This document shows, piece by piece, positions 41,449 through 50,309 of a DNA stretch of 64,000 nucleotides. The first letter of the stretch is position 1, and every line of letters begins with the position of its first letter. Below the pieces are notes generated by a model. The model had not been told where the DNA came from. It saw only the letters and a program-made list of their open reading frames with translations, and searched no databases. The translations under genes and the position numbers were made by a program. Origin of the DNA: Streptomyces sp. MP131-18 (lineage in GTDB: Bacteria > Actinomycetota > Actinomycetes > Streptomycetales > Streptomycetaceae). The stretch spans positions 6,683,493 through 6,747,492 of the forward strand of contig NZ_LZNS01000001.1 of the NCBI RefSeq assembly GCF_001984575.1, written 5' to 3'.

Positions 41449-42968
41449 CGGCCGGACTCCTGGGTGGTGTTGAGGATGGTGATGTCGCGGAAGAGGGCGG
41501 AGGGACAGCCGTGCGACACGGCCGCGAGCTGCCCCGGCTGCGCCTTGCCGCACATGAACGAGCCGCCCATGACGTAGGTCTGCGGGCCGCCCACGGCCTC
41601 CATGGCGCCCCAGAAGTCCGTCGTGGTCGCCTGGTAGGCGACGTCCCGCACCTGCCCGGCCAGCCGCCCGTTCTCGATCCGGAAGAACCGCTGCCCGGTG
41701 AACTGGAAGTTGTACCGCTGCATGTCGATCGACCAGGAGCCGTCGCCCACCACGTAGATCCCGCGCTCCACGCCCGCGATCAGGCCCGCGGTGTCCGGCC
41801 CGCCGGGCGCGGGCTGCAAGGACACGTTGGCCATGCGCTGGAGCGGGACGTGCGCGGAGGAGTCGGCGAACGCGCAGCCGTTGGAGCGTTCGAACCCTTT
41901 CAGCCGGGCGGTGCGCCGGTCCATCTGGTAGCCGACGAGCACGCCGTCCTTCACCAGGTCCCAGGACTGCGTGCGCACGCCCTCGTCGTCGTAGCCGGTG
42001 GTGGCAAGGCCGTGCTCGGCCGTACGGTCGCCCGTGACGTTCATGAGCGGCGAGCCGTACTTCAGCGAGCCGAGCCCGTCGAACGTGGCGAACGAGGTGC
42101 CCGCGTACGCCGCCTCGTAGCCCAGTGCCCGGTCGAGCTCGGTGGCGTGGCCGATGGACTCGTGGATGGTGAGGAACAGGTTCGACGGATCGATGACCAG
42201 GTCGTACGCCCCCGGCTCGACCGAGGGCGCCGCGAGCTTCCCGGCGAGCAGGTCGGGGATCTCCGCGAGTTCGGCGTCCCAGTCCCAGCCGGTGCCCGTC
42301 AGGTACTCCCAGCCGCGGCCCGCCGGCGGGGCCAGCGTGCGCATCGAGTCGAACCGGCCGCTCGCCGCGTCCACGGCGACGGCCGTCAGCTCGGGCAGCA
42401 CCCGCACGCGCTGCTGCGTGGTGACCGTGCCCGCGGTATCGGCGTAGAACTTGTTCTCCCGCACCGCCCACAGGCGCGCGTCGACGTGGGTCACGCCCGG
42501 CGCGGACAGCAGCCGTTCGCTCCACTCGGCCAGCCGCCCGGTCTTCTCCGCGTCGGGGACGTCGAACGGGTCGACCTCGTAGGCCGACACCCAGGTCTGC
42601 TCCCCGTGCGAGGGCTCCGGAGCCAGCTCGACGCGCTCGTCGGAGCCGGCCGCGGCAATGATCTTCGCGGACAGCTTCGCCATCGCCACGGCCTGGGCGG
42701 CCACCCGCGCCGCGCCGTCCGGCGTCAGGTCGACGCCCGCCGCGAAGCCCCAGCTGCCGCCGTGCACCACGCGCACCGCGTAGCCGAGGTCGGTGGTGTC
42801 CCGGGAGCCCGCTGGTCTGGCGTCCCGCAGCACCCAGTTGGCGCTGCGGACGCGCTCCAGCCGGAAGTCGGCGTGGTCGGCGCCCAGGGACCTGGCCCTG
42901 GCCAGGGCCGCGTCGGCGAGCGGGCGCAGGGGGAGTGCGAGGAACGTTTCGTCGATGGATCTCGGCAC
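41445..42968 (-). CDS. tldD: TldD family metalloprotease, catalytic subunit
   Basis: A 507-aa zinc protease with HESIGH (HExxxH) in LTIHESIGHATELDRALG (about residues 258-275) and a downstream conserved Cys (MGGSFMCGKAQPGQ). GTG 42968 is chosen: AGGAG lies 5 bp upstream and the product begins PRSIDETFLALPLRPLADAALARA. It is cotranscribed with tldE, and tyrS follows on the same strand. It acts as a TldD-TldE heterodimer in the cytoplasm. Confidence 0.93.
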   Translation of the reverse strand: MPRSIDETFLALPLRPLADAALARARSLGADHADFRLERVRSANWVLRDARPAGSRDTTDLGYAVRVVHGGSWGFAAGVDLTPDGAARVAAQAVAMAKLSAKIIAAAGSDERVELAPEPSHGEQTWVSAYEVDPFDVPDAEKTGRLAEWSERLLSAPGVTHVDARLWAVRENKFYADTAGTVTTQQRVRVLPELTAVAVDAASGRFDSMRTLAPPAGRGWEYLTGTGWDWDAELAEIPDLLAGKLAAPSVEPGAYDLVIDPSNLFLTIHESIGHATELDRALGYEAAYAGTSFATFDGLGSLKYGSPLMNVTGDRTAEHGLATTGYDDEGVRTQSWDLVKDGVLVGYQMDRRTARLKGFERSNGCAFADSSAHVPLQRMANVSLQPAPGGPDTAGLIAGVERGIYVVGDGSWSIDMQRYNFQFTGQRFFRIENGRLAGQVRDVAYQATTTDFWGAMEAVGGPQTYVMGGSFMCGKAQPGQLAAVSHGCPSALFRDITILNTTQESGR

Positions 42969-43247
42969 GGTGTCTCCTGTCCGTTGCCAACTGCGTGGGC
43001 CGGGGCGGCGGGGGACGCCCCGCTCACGATCATGCCCCCGCCGGATGCGCCCGGGACAGGGGTGGCGCGGCCCCGGCCCCCGTGGCTCCCGCGGCCCCGG
43101 CGCCTCCCGCCCGGGAGTGCCCGCACCGCTTGCTGTAGAAACCCGACAGGACCGCGGCGGCGCCCCTGTCATGCCCCACCCCCCGCGCGAACCGGGCGGC
43201 GGGCTAGCGTTTGTGCGGAGCACACCAAGCAGAAGGAGGGTGGTCCC

Positions 43248-43967
43248 TTGAGCCGCTCGGTACTCGTCACCGGAGGAAACCGCGGAATTGGCCTGGCCAT
43301 CGCCCGGTCCCTGGCCGACGCAGGCGACAAGGTCGCCATCACCTACCGCTCCGGGGAGCCCCCGAAGGAGTTGAGCGACCGCGGCGTCCTGGCGGTGAAG
43401 TGTGACATCACCGATCAGGAACAGGTGGAGCAGGCATACAAAGAAGTTGAGGATGTGCACGGCCGCGTCGAGGTCGTGGTGGCCAACGCCGCCATCAACC
43501 GCGACCAGTTGCTGCTGCGGATGACGGAGGATGACTTCACCGCCGTCCTGGAGACGAACCTGACGGGCACCTTCCGCGTCGTCAAGCGCGCCTCCCGCGG
43601 CATGCTCCGCGCCCGCAACGGCCGGATCGTGCTGATCTCCTCCGTCGTGGGCCTGAGCGGGTCCGCGGGACAGGCCAACTACGCCGCCGCCAAATCGGGT
43701 CTGGTCGGCTTCGCCCGCTCCGTCGCCCGTGAACTCGCCTCGCGGAACATCACCTGCAACGTTGTTGCGCCGGGCTTCGTCGACACCGACATGACCAGGG
43801 CCCTGGGCGAGGAGCGGCGCGCCGAGATCGTCGGACAGGTGCCGCTGGGCCGTTACGCCCAGCCCGAGGAAGTCGCCGCCGTGGTGCGCTTCCTGGCGTC
43901 CGAGGACGCCGCATACATCACTGGAGCCGTCATCCCGGTTGACGGCGGATTGGGCATGGGGCACTGA
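43248..43967 (+). CDS. fabG: 3-oxoacyl-ACP reductase FabG
   Basis: A 239-aa SDR enzyme. TTG 43248 is taken as start because AGGAGG lies 7-8 bp upstream and SRSVLVTGGNRGIGLAIA begins the fold at once. NAD(P)-binding TGGNRGIG, structural NAAIN, and the Ser-Tyr-Lys triad (ISSVVG, NYAAAKSG) are intact, and it ends with VIPVDGGLGMGH. It reduces 3-ketoacyl-ACP in type II fatty acid synthesis and is followed after 2 bp by fabI. Confidence 0.94.
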   Translation: MSRSVLVTGGNRGIGLAIARSLADAGDKVAITYRSGEPPKELSDRGVLAVKCDITDQEQVEQAYKEVEDVHGRVEVVVANAAINRDQLLLRMTEDDFTAVLETNLTGTFRVVKRASRGMLRARNGRIVLISSVVGLSGSAGQANYAAAKSGLVGFARSVARELASRNITCNVVAPGFVDTDMTRALGEERRAEIVGQVPLGRYAQPEEVAAVVRFLASEDAAYITGAVIPVDGGLGMGH

Positions 43968-43969
43968 AC

Positions 43970-44749
43970 ATGAGCGGACTTCTGGCCGGCAAGCGCATCC
44001 TGGTCACCGGGGTGCTCACCGAATCCTCGATCGCCTTCCACACGGCGCGGCTCGCCCAGGAGGAGGGTGCCGAGGTCGTGCTCACCGGCTTCGGCCGGCT
44101 GAGTCTGGTCGAGCGCATCGCCAAGCGGCTGCCCAAGCCCGCGCCCGTCATCGAGCTGGACGTGCAGAACCAGGAGCACCTCGACGGCCTCGCCGACCGC
44201 GTCGCCGGGCACCTGGGCGAGGGCATCGGCCTGGACGGGGTGGTGCACTCCATCGGGTTCGCCCCGCAGGACGCGCTCGGCGGCAACTTCCTGAACACCG
44301 GCTGGGAGTCGGTCGCCACCGCCGTCGAGGTCTCCGCCTACTCGCTGAAGTCGCTCACCATGGCGCTGCTCCCGCTGCTGACGCCGCGCGGCGGCTCCGT
44401 CGTCGGCATGGACTTCGACGCGCGGGTGGCCTGGCCCAAGTACGACTGGATGGGCGTGTCCAAGGCGGCCCTGGAGGCCACCTCCCGCTATCTCGCCCGG
44501 CACCTGGGCGAGCGGAATATCCGGGTCAACCTGGTCGCCGCCGGGCCCATCAAGTCGATGGCGGCCAAGTCGATCCCTGGTTTCGAGGAGCTGGCGGATG
44601 TCTGGGACAACCGGGCGCCCATCGGCTGGGACCTGTCCGACCCGGAGCCCGCGGCCCGCGGCGTGGTCGCACTGCTGTCGGACTGGTTCCCGAAGACGAC
44701 GGGCGAGATCGTCCACGTCGACGGCGGCGTCCACATGATGGGCGCCTGA
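43970..44749 (+). CDS. fabI: Enoyl-ACP reductase FabI/InhA
   Basis: A 259-aa NADH-dependent enoyl reductase of the InhA branch. TGVLTESSIAFHTARLAQEEGAEVV is the InhA-like cofactor loop, and the Tyr-(x)6-Lys catalytic pair is in KYDWMGVSKAALE. GPIKSMAAKSIPGFEEL is the substrate-binding loop, the region of triclosan and isoniazid-NAD contact in InhA. It completes the elongation cycle started by FabG; the two start and stop codons are 2 bp apart. A strong hairpin follows. Confidence 0.95.
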   Translation: MSGLLAGKRILVTGVLTESSIAFHTARLAQEEGAEVVLTGFGRLSLVERIAKRLPKPAPVIELDVQNQEHLDGLADRVAGHLGEGIGLDGVVHSIGFAPQDALGGNFLNTGWESVATAVEVSAYSLKSLTMALLPLLTPRGGSVVGMDFDARVAWPKYDWMGVSKAALEATSRYLARHLGERNIRVNLVAAGPIKSMAAKSIPGFEELADVWDNRAPIGWDLSDPEPAARGVVALLSDWFPKTTGEIVHVDGGVHMMGA

Positions 44750-44803
44750 CCCGGCGCCCCGGATCCGGCCCGGCGCCCCGGCCGGGCCGCGTCCCGTCCC
44801 GTT

Positions 44804-44839
44804 CCGTGCCCCCGGCCGCCCGCGCGGTCGGGGGCACGG
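44804..44839. terminator. Bidirectional hairpin after fabI
   Basis: A 16-bp stem (CCGTGCCCCCGGCCGC against GCGGTCGGGGGCACGG) with one G-T mismatch and a 4-nt loop, between convergent fabI and the GntR gene. Confidence 0.78.
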
Positions 44840-44845
44840 CCGCGG

Positions 44846-45532
44846 TCAGGCGCCGGCGCCCGCGGGCAGCGCCCGGCAGATCAGGGCGTAGGAGCCGGCC
44901 TCCGCCGCGGCGCCCTCCGCGTCCTCGGCCCGGATCGCCGCCACCAGACGGCTGTGGTCCACGTGGTCCTCGGCCCGCAGCGTCTCGCCCACCTCGTCGC
45001 GCAGGAACGCCCGCACCACCGTGCCGAGGTCCGCGTACAGCGCGGTCAGCACCTCGTTCCGCGAGGCCTTGACCACCGCCATGTGGAAGGTGGCGTCCGC
45101 CTCCACGAACTGCTCCACCCGCCCGGTGGCCCAGGCGGCCTCGCGGCGCCCCAGCAGCACGTCGAGCTGCCGCAGCTCCTGCTCGGTGCGCCGCCGCGCG
45201 GCCAGCCGGGCCGCCGCGGCCTCAAGCGTGCTGCGCATTTCCGCCACATCCCGGGGATCGGCGTCCGCGAACCTGCGGTGCATCACGCCCGCCAGCTCGC
45301 TGGTGGCCACCACGTACGTCCCCGAACCCTGACGGATGTCGAGCAGCCCGTTGTGCGCCAGCGCGCGGATCGCCTCGCGCACGGTGTTCCTCGCCACGCC
45401 GAGCTGCTCGACCAGCTCGGGCTCGGTCGGGATGCGCGAGCCGACTTGCCATGCGCCCGAGGTGATCTCGTGGCGGAGCTGGCCGATGACCTGGTCGGCC
45501 AGGGCGGAACGGCGGGGCGCGGTCAGTGACAT
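44846..45532 (-). CDS. GntR/FadR-family (FCD) transcriptional regulator
   Basis: A 228-aa regulator from ATG 45532, with GGGAG a few bases upstream. The N-terminal winged HTH is IPTEPELVEQLGVARNTVREAIRALAHNGLLDIRQGSGTYV (about residues 30-70). The all-helical FCD effector domain follows, with metal-binding Asp/His positions (DATFHMAVVKAS, DHSRLVAAI). It is divergent from the MFS exporter and is probably its repressor, with the operator in the 66-bp gap. Confidence 0.88.
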   Translation of the reverse strand: MSLTAPRRSALADQVIGQLRHEITSGAWQVGSRIPTEPELVEQLGVARNTVREAIRALAHNGLLDIRQGSGTYVVATSELAGVMHRRFADADPRDVAEMRSTLEAAAARLAARRRTEQELRQLDVLLGRREAAWATGRVEQFVEADATFHMAVVKASRNEVLTALYADLGTVVRAFLRDEVGETLRAEDHVDHSRLVAAIRAEDAEGAAAEAGSYALICRALPAGAGA

Positions 45533-45585
45533 AACTCTCCCGGGAACTGTCCGGAACCCCACACGGGGGATTCATCCCATGATTC

Positions 45586-45591
45586 TATGAT
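45586..45591 (+). promoter_or_regulatory. -10 element of leaderless MFS transcript
   Basis: TATGAT ends 7 bp before ATG 45599, and no Shine-Dalgarno lies between, so the message probably starts at the A of the start codon. ATGAT occurs twice here (direct repeat 8 bp apart), a possible regulator contact. Confidence 0.6.
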
Positions 45592-45598
45592 GTAGCTC

Positions 45599-46861
45599 AT
45601 GGAGTTGACGAAGGACGACCGTACTCTCCACGAGCGTCCCCCCGCACCGTCACCCGCCCGCCGCGCCGCTCCCTGGCTGGTCGCGCTGGGGCTCGTGCTG
45701 ACCGCGTTCAACCTCCGCCCCGCCATATCCGCGCTCGGCCCCGTCCTCGCCGAGGTCCGCGACGACCTCGGCATGGGCGGCACCGTCGCCGGGCTGCTGA
45801 CCTCCGTACCGCCCCTGTGCTTCGCCGTATTCGGCGTCGCGGCCCCGCGCCTGGCCCGCCGCTTCGGCCCGGCCGCCGTGGTGCTCGCCGGCCTCGCCGC
45901 GGTCGCCCTCGGCCTCGCGCTGCGCTCGTTCGCCGGCAACACGGCCGTCTTCCTCGCCACCACCGCCCTCTCCCTGGCCGGCATAGCCGTCGGCAACGTG
46001 CTGATGCCCGTCCTCGTCCTGCGCTACTTCCCCGACCGGGTCGGTTCCGTCACCGGCCTGTACTCGATGGCCTTCGCCCTCGGCGCCGCCGGCGCCGCCG
46101 GGCTCACCATTCCCTTCACCGAGGCCGCCGGCGGCAACTGGCGCAACGGCCTCGCCGTCTGGGCGGCCACTGCGGCCCTGGCCCTGCTGCCGTGGCTGGC
46201 CGTCCTCGCCCCCGCCCGCCGCCGCGCCGACGGCGCCGTCCCCGCGGCCCCGCGGCCCGCTCGGGAGGCGCAGGCCGCCCCGCCCCGCATGATCCGCTCG
46301 CGCACCGCCTGGGCACTCGCCGGCTTCTTCGGCCTCCAGGCCACCGCCGCCTACATCACCCTCGGCTGGGCGCCGCAGATCTTCCGCGACGCCGGGGTCT
46401 CCGCGGGCACGGCCGGTCTGCTGCTCGCGGTCATCATGGGCCTGGGCGCCCCGCTCGGCTTCGTCCTGCCGCGCATCGCCACCCGGCTGCGGCACCAGGG
46501 CCCGCTGGTCCTGGTCCTCGGCGGCTGCGGCCTGGCCGGCTACGCCGGACTGTGGCTGGCCCCCGCGGGCGGCGCGTGGCTGTGGGCGGTGCTCCTCGGC
46601 ATCGCCAACTGCGCCTTCCCTGTCGCCCTCACCATGATCGGCATGCGCGCCAGGACCCCCGCGGGCGTCGCCCGCCTCTCCGCGTTCGCCCAGAGCACCG
46701 GCTACCTGCTCTGCGTTCCCGGGCCGCTGCTCGTCGGCACCCTGAACGACATGACCGGCGGCTGGCACGTTCCGCTCGCGTTCATGACCGTCCTGATGCT
46801 CGCGCAGATCGCCGTCGGCATGGCCGCCGGGCGGGACCGGTGCGTGGAGGACGGCGACTGA
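45599..46861 (+). CDS. CynX/NimT-type MFS transporter
   Basis: A 420-aa major facilitator protein with 12 hydrophobic segments. The entry LVALGLVLTAFNLRPAISALGPVL and the PDRVGSVTGLYSMAFALGAAGAAG segment are typical of the cyanate/nitroimidazole-transporter-like branch. A cytoplasmic Pro/Arg-rich central loop lies at about 200-230. Ligand unknown. Expression is probably leaderless and controlled by the divergent GntR protein. A 38-aa membrane peptide follows directly. Confidence 0.88.
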   Translation: MELTKDDRTLHERPPAPSPARRAAPWLVALGLVLTAFNLRPAISALGPVLAEVRDDLGMGGTVAGLLTSVPPLCFAVFGVAAPRLARRFGPAAVVLAGLAAVALGLALRSFAGNTAVFLATTALSLAGIAVGNVLMPVLVLRYFPDRVGSVTGLYSMAFALGAAGAAGLTIPFTEAAGGNWRNGLAVWAATAALALLPWLAVLAPARRRADGAVPAAPRPAREAQAAPPRMIRSRTAWALAGFFGLQATAAYITLGWAPQIFRDAGVSAGTAGLLLAVIMGLGAPLGFVLPRIATRLRHQGPLVLVLGGCGLAGYAGLWLAPAGGAWLWAVLLGIANCAFPVALTMIGMRARTPAGVARLSAFAQSTGYLLCVPGPLLVGTLNDMTGGWHVPLAFMTVLMLAQIAVGMAAGRDRCVEDGD

Positions 46862-46877
46862 GTGGGAGACTGTTCCC

Positions 46878-46994
46878 ATGCCAGCGCTAGACCCCCATCC
46901 CACCGGCGGGCAGCGGAAGCTGCTCCTCATCCTGGGCGCCATGCTCGGGATCAGCGTCGTCATCGCCGTCATCGCCACGGTCGCGTCCCCCTGA
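46878..46994 (+). CDS. 38-aa transporter-associated membrane peptide
   Basis: ATG 46878, 16 bp after the MFS stop, with GGGAG upstream. The product MPALDPHPTGGQRKLLLILG continues into a single hydrophobic helix ending in VIATVASP. It matches the SGM_5486 type of small proteins that I recall as companions of CynX/NimT MFS transporters. It probably sits in the membrane with the transporter; its role is unproven. Confidence 0.75.
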   Translation: MPALDPHPTGGQRKLLLILGAMLGISVVIAVIATVASP

Positions 46995-47003
46995 CCCCGC
47001 CCG

Positions 47004-47036
47004 CCACCCGGCGCGACGGGTGGTGCTGGCACCACC
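47004..47036 (+). terminator. Two overlapping hairpins after the 38-aa gene
   Basis: CCACCCG/CGGGTGG (47004-47010 with 47017-47023) and GGTGGTG/CACCACC (47019-47025 with 47030-47036) share bases and cannot form together. They may be a terminator or a switch in the 167-bp leader of the next gene. Confidence 0.45.
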
Positions 47037-47161
47037 AACCCTTAGGGGGCCAGGTTCAGGGAGGGCTGGGTGGCTCACCGGATGGGACCGCACGCCCCGG
47101 GTCCGTAAGTTCTTCACCAGTGCACGAGCACCGCACGCACGCGACGGATGGAGACGACGCC

Positions 47162-47353
47162 ATGGCAGCCCGCCCGCACCGTTCCGGCATGGACGTCCGC
47201 CTCCGCTGGTGGGCCGTCGCCCTGCCGGCCGCGGCCTTCGCCGCCCTGCTGATGCTGCTCGTCTCGGGAGGCGACGCGGACGCCGCCATGCCCGACGAGC
47301 GGCAGCCGGTGGGCCGGCTCATCCAGCACATCCACGACAGCCTGACGCCGTGA
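47162..47353 (+). CDS. Small single-span membrane protein
   Basis: A 63-aa protein from ATG 47162, with GGAGA 7-8 bp upstream. A basic N terminus (ARPHRSGMDVRLR) precedes one hydrophobic helix (about residues 16-35), then a short extracytoplasmic Asp/Gly-rich segment ending VGRLIQHIHDSLTP. It could be an anchored or cleaved peptide (SGGDADAAMP). I do not recognise a family. Confidence 0.65.
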   Translation: MAARPHRSGMDVRLRWWAVALPAAAFAALLMLLVSGGDADAAMPDERQPVGRLIQHIHDSLTP

Positions 47354-47441
47354 CCGGCACCGGCCCCGCCGTATCAACCGGGCCGGACGGGATTCCCAAC
47401 GCCCCGCGCCCCATAGCACCTTTCGTGCGAAGCTGGGGCAC

Positions 47442-47960
47442 ATGAGCGTCGATGTTCCCCGAAGGATCATTCTCCTCCGACACGCCAAGGCCGACTGGCC
47501 GCAGGTGTCCGACCACGAGCGGCCCCTCGCCGAGCGGGGCCGGAAGGACGCCCCCGTGGCCGGACGCTGGCTCGCCGGCGCCGGCGTCCACCCCGAACTG
47601 ACCCTCTGCTCCACCGCCGTCCGCGCTCGCGAGACCTGGAAGCTGTGCGCCGCCGAGCTGCCCGAGCGCCCGAGGACCGTGTACGACGAGCGGCTCTACG
47701 AGGCGTCACTCGGCGAACTGATCGCCGTCATCAATGAAACAGACGACCAGGTCATGGACCTCATGCTCGTCGGGCACAACCCGTCCATCCACGCACTCGC
47801 CGACGCCCTGGCGGGCGAGTCCGAGGGCGATACCCGCCCCCGGATGAACCGTGGCGGATTCCCCACCGCCGCACTCGCCGTGCTCAGCCTGAACGGCGAC
47901 TGGAAGTCGGCCGAGCACGGCGCGGCCCGCCTCGTCGCCTACTGGACGCCGCACGACTGA
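47442..47960 (+). CDS. SixA-type histidine phosphatase
   Basis: A 172-aa histidine phosphatase superfamily member of the short SixA class. The catalytic motif is LLRHAKADW (RHA/G, His at about residue 13), with LCSTAVRARETW supplying the next Arg and LVGHNPSIHALAD the second catalytic His (about 109). Family members dephosphorylate phosphohistidine proteins or small phosphates. The substrate is not evident from context. Confidence 0.88.
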   Translation: MSVDVPRRIILLRHAKADWPQVSDHERPLAERGRKDAPVAGRWLAGAGVHPELTLCSTAVRARETWKLCAAELPERPRTVYDERLYEASLGELIAVINETDDQVMDLMLVGHNPSIHALADALAGESEGDTRPRMNRGGFPTAALAVLSLNGDWKSAEHGAARLVAYWTPHD

Positions 47961-47966
47961 GGACAC

Positions 47967-48001
47967 CCCCGGCGGCCCGCCCGCACGCGGCGCCGCCGGG
48001 G
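47967..48001. terminator. Bidirectional hairpin, SixA/UvrA-like junction
   Basis: CCCCGGCGGC and GCCGCCGGGG form a 10-bp perfect stem with a 15-nt loop between convergent genes. Confidence 0.6.
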
Positions 48002-48003
48002 CG

Positions 48004-50280
48004 CTACCGCGCCGCGCCCAGCGCCCGCCGCAGGTGCTCCGCCGTCGCCGGCCCCTCCGCCGCGGCCAGCGCGGCCGGCGGCCCCTCGAACAGGACCCGC
48101 CCGCCCCGCCTGCCCCCACCGGGCCCCAGGTCGATCACCCAGTCGGCACCGGCGATCACATCCAGGTCGTGTTCGATCACCACGACCGTGTTGCCCGCCG
48201 CCACCAGCCGGTCGAGCAACGCCACCAGCGCCGCCACATCAGCCAGGTGCAGCCCCGTCGTCGGCTCGTCCAGCACGTAAAGGCCGCCGGTACGGTGCAG
48301 TTCGGCCGCCAGCTTCACGCGCTGCCGCTCGCCGCCGGAAAGCGAGGCCAGCGGCTGCCCCAGCGCCAGATAGTCCAGGCCCACCTCGGCCAGCGACCGC
48401 AGCGGACGGGCGAGCCCCGGCTCGTCGGCGAAGAAGTCCGCCGCCTGCCCGGCGGTGAAGTCCAGCACGTCCGCGACGGACTTGCCGCGCACCGTGTGCT
48501 CCAGCACCTCGGCGACGAAGCGCCGCCCGCCGCAGGCCGCGCAGCGCGTGGTGACCGGGTCCATATAGGCCAGGTCCGTGTGAATCACCCCCCGCCCGCG
48601 GCACCGCGGGCAGGCGCCCTGCGAGTTGAAGCTGAACAGGCCCGGCGCCTCGCCCGTCACCCGGGAGAAGATCTTCCGCACCTGGTCGAAGATCCCCAGA
48701 TACGTCGCCGGGGTCGACCTGGCCGAGGCCCCGACCGGCGACTGGTCCACCACCACCGCCTCCGGGTGCCGCGCGCACAACTCCCCGTGGATGAGCGAGC
48801 TCTTCCCCGAGCCCGCCACCCCGGTCACCGCCGTCAGCACTCCGGTCGGCACCCGCACCGACACCTCGCGCAGATTGTTCAGCCGCGCCCCTTCCACCGG
48901 CAGCCAGCCGGACGGCCGGCGCACCCGGTCCTTCAGCACCACCCCGCGCCGCAGCGCCCGCCCGGTCGCGGTGTCCGCCGCCAGCAGCCCGGCGACCGGC
49001 CCCGCGAACACCACCTCCCCGCCGTGCCCGCCCGCGCCTGGCCCCATGTCGATGACGTGGTCCGCGATGGCGACGACGTCCCGGTCGTGTTCCACCACCA
49101 GCACCGTGTTCCCCTGGTCCCGCAGCTGCCGCAGCAGCTCGAGCAGGCGGTGCACGTCGCCGGGGTGCAGCCCGATGCTCGGTTCGTCGAACACGTACGT
49201 CAGTCCGGTGAGGCTGGACCCGAGGTGCCGCACGGTCTTCAGCCGCTGGCCCTCCCCGCCCGACAGCGTCGCCGTCTCCCGGTCGAGGCTGAGGTACCCG
49301 AGCCCCACCGCCTCGATCCGCCGCAGACCCGCGACGGCGCTGCGCGCGATCGGCCGCCCGACCGGGTCCCGCACCCGGCGCAGCACCCCGATCAGGTCGC
49401 CGATCTCCATGGCGGCCAGCTCCGGCAGGGAACGGCCCAGCACGCGGGTCGCCCGCGCCGCCTCGTTCAGCCGGGCACCGCCGCACGCCGGGCACGGCCC
49501 GCGCGTGACGACCTGCTCGACCGCGTGCCTCAGCCCCTCGGGCAGCCCCGACGGGTCCCGCTTCACGTACAGCCGGGTGAAGCGCCGTACCAGCCCCTCG
49601 TACGTGTTGCCGTCGCGCACCCCGACGCCGCCCGTGCGCGAAACCTTGAACCCGCTGCCGTGCAGCAGCAGCTCCCACTCCTCGGCCGTGAAGTCCCTGA
49701 GCGGCTTGTCCGCGTCGAAGAGCCCGGACCTGGCGAAGATCTGCCACTGCCAGCTGCCCACCCGGAACCCGGGGAACCGCAGCGCCCCCTCGTTCAGCGT
49801 CCGGTCGCGGTCGATCATCGCCGCCACGTCCACCTGCCGCGCCCGCCCGAGCCCTTCGCACTCCGGGCACATGCCGTGCGGGTCGTTGAACGAATACGCC
49901 GACGCCTCGCCCGCGCCCGGCGTGCCGCACCGCGAGAACAGCACCCGCAGCGCCGACCCGATGTCGGTCATCGTCCCCACGGTGGACCGCGCGTTGCCGC
50001 CGACCGGCCGCTGGTCCACGATGACCGCGGGCGTCAGCCCGGTCACGGTGTCCGCGAGCGGCCGCTCGTACCGCGGCAGGCGGTTGCGCACGAACCACGG
50101 GAACGTCTCGTTCAACTGCCGCTGCGACTCGACCGCGATCGTGTCGAAAACCACCGACGACTTGCCGGAACCGGACACCCCCGTGAATACCGTGATCGCA
50201 TCCCGCGGGATCTCCAGCGTGACGTCCCGCAGGTTGTGCGTCCTCGCCCCGGTGATCCGGATACCTCTGTGACGTGCCAT
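48004..50280 (-). CDS. UvrA-like ABC-ATPase (UvrA2/DrrC type)
   Basis: A 758-aa protein with two ABC ATPase modules: Walker A GVSGSGKSS and GVAGSGKSS, signatures LSGGEGQRLK and LSGGERQRVK, and zinc modules CPECEGLG, CPACGGARL, CPRCRGRG and CAACGG. At about 200 residues shorter than true UvrA it lacks most of the UvrB-binding and insertion domains. Such paralogues are linked to resistance to DNA-binding drugs (DrrC) or to unknown roles. It is divergent from a WYL regulator across a 10-bp palindrome, suggesting regulated expression. Confidence 0.88.
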   Translation of the reverse strand: MARHRGIRITGARTHNLRDVTLEIPRDAITVFTGVSGSGKSSVVFDTIAVESQRQLNETFPWFVRNRLPRYERPLADTVTGLTPAVIVDQRPVGGNARSTVGTMTDIGSALRVLFSRCGTPGAGEASAYSFNDPHGMCPECEGLGRARQVDVAAMIDRDRTLNEGALRFPGFRVGSWQWQIFARSGLFDADKPLRDFTAEEWELLLHGSGFKVSRTGGVGVRDGNTYEGLVRRFTRLYVKRDPSGLPEGLRHAVEQVVTRGPCPACGGARLNEAARATRVLGRSLPELAAMEIGDLIGVLRRVRDPVGRPIARSAVAGLRRIEAVGLGYLSLDRETATLSGGEGQRLKTVRHLGSSLTGLTYVFDEPSIGLHPGDVHRLLELLRQLRDQGNTVLVVEHDRDVVAIADHVIDMGPGAGGHGGEVVFAGPVAGLLAADTATGRALRRGVVLKDRVRRPSGWLPVEGARLNNLREVSVRVPTGVLTAVTGVAGSGKSSLIHGELCARHPEAVVVDQSPVGASARSTPATYLGIFDQVRKIFSRVTGEAPGLFSFNSQGACPRCRGRGVIHTDLAYMDPVTTRCAACGGRRFVAEVLEHTVRGKSVADVLDFTAGQAADFFADEPGLARPLRSLAEVGLDYLALGQPLASLSGGERQRVKLAAELHRTGGLYVLDEPTTGLHLADVAALVALLDRLVAAGNTVVVIEHDLDVIAGADWVIDLGPGGGRRGGRVLFEGPPAALAAAEGPATAEHLRRALGAAR

Positions 50281-50309
50281 GCACCCGACGCTAGGCGGCC
50301 AACAGGTCA

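Noticed and set aside
40039..42968. TldD/TldE as part of a RiPP cluster
   Set aside because: No short precursor gene, cyclodehydratase, lanthipeptide enzyme or transporter lies nearby; the neighbours are tyrS and fatty-acid genes.
48004..50280. Genuine excision-repair uvrA
   Set aside because: It is too short, lacks the UvrB-binding region, and is paired with a WYL regulator; a paralogue is the better call.
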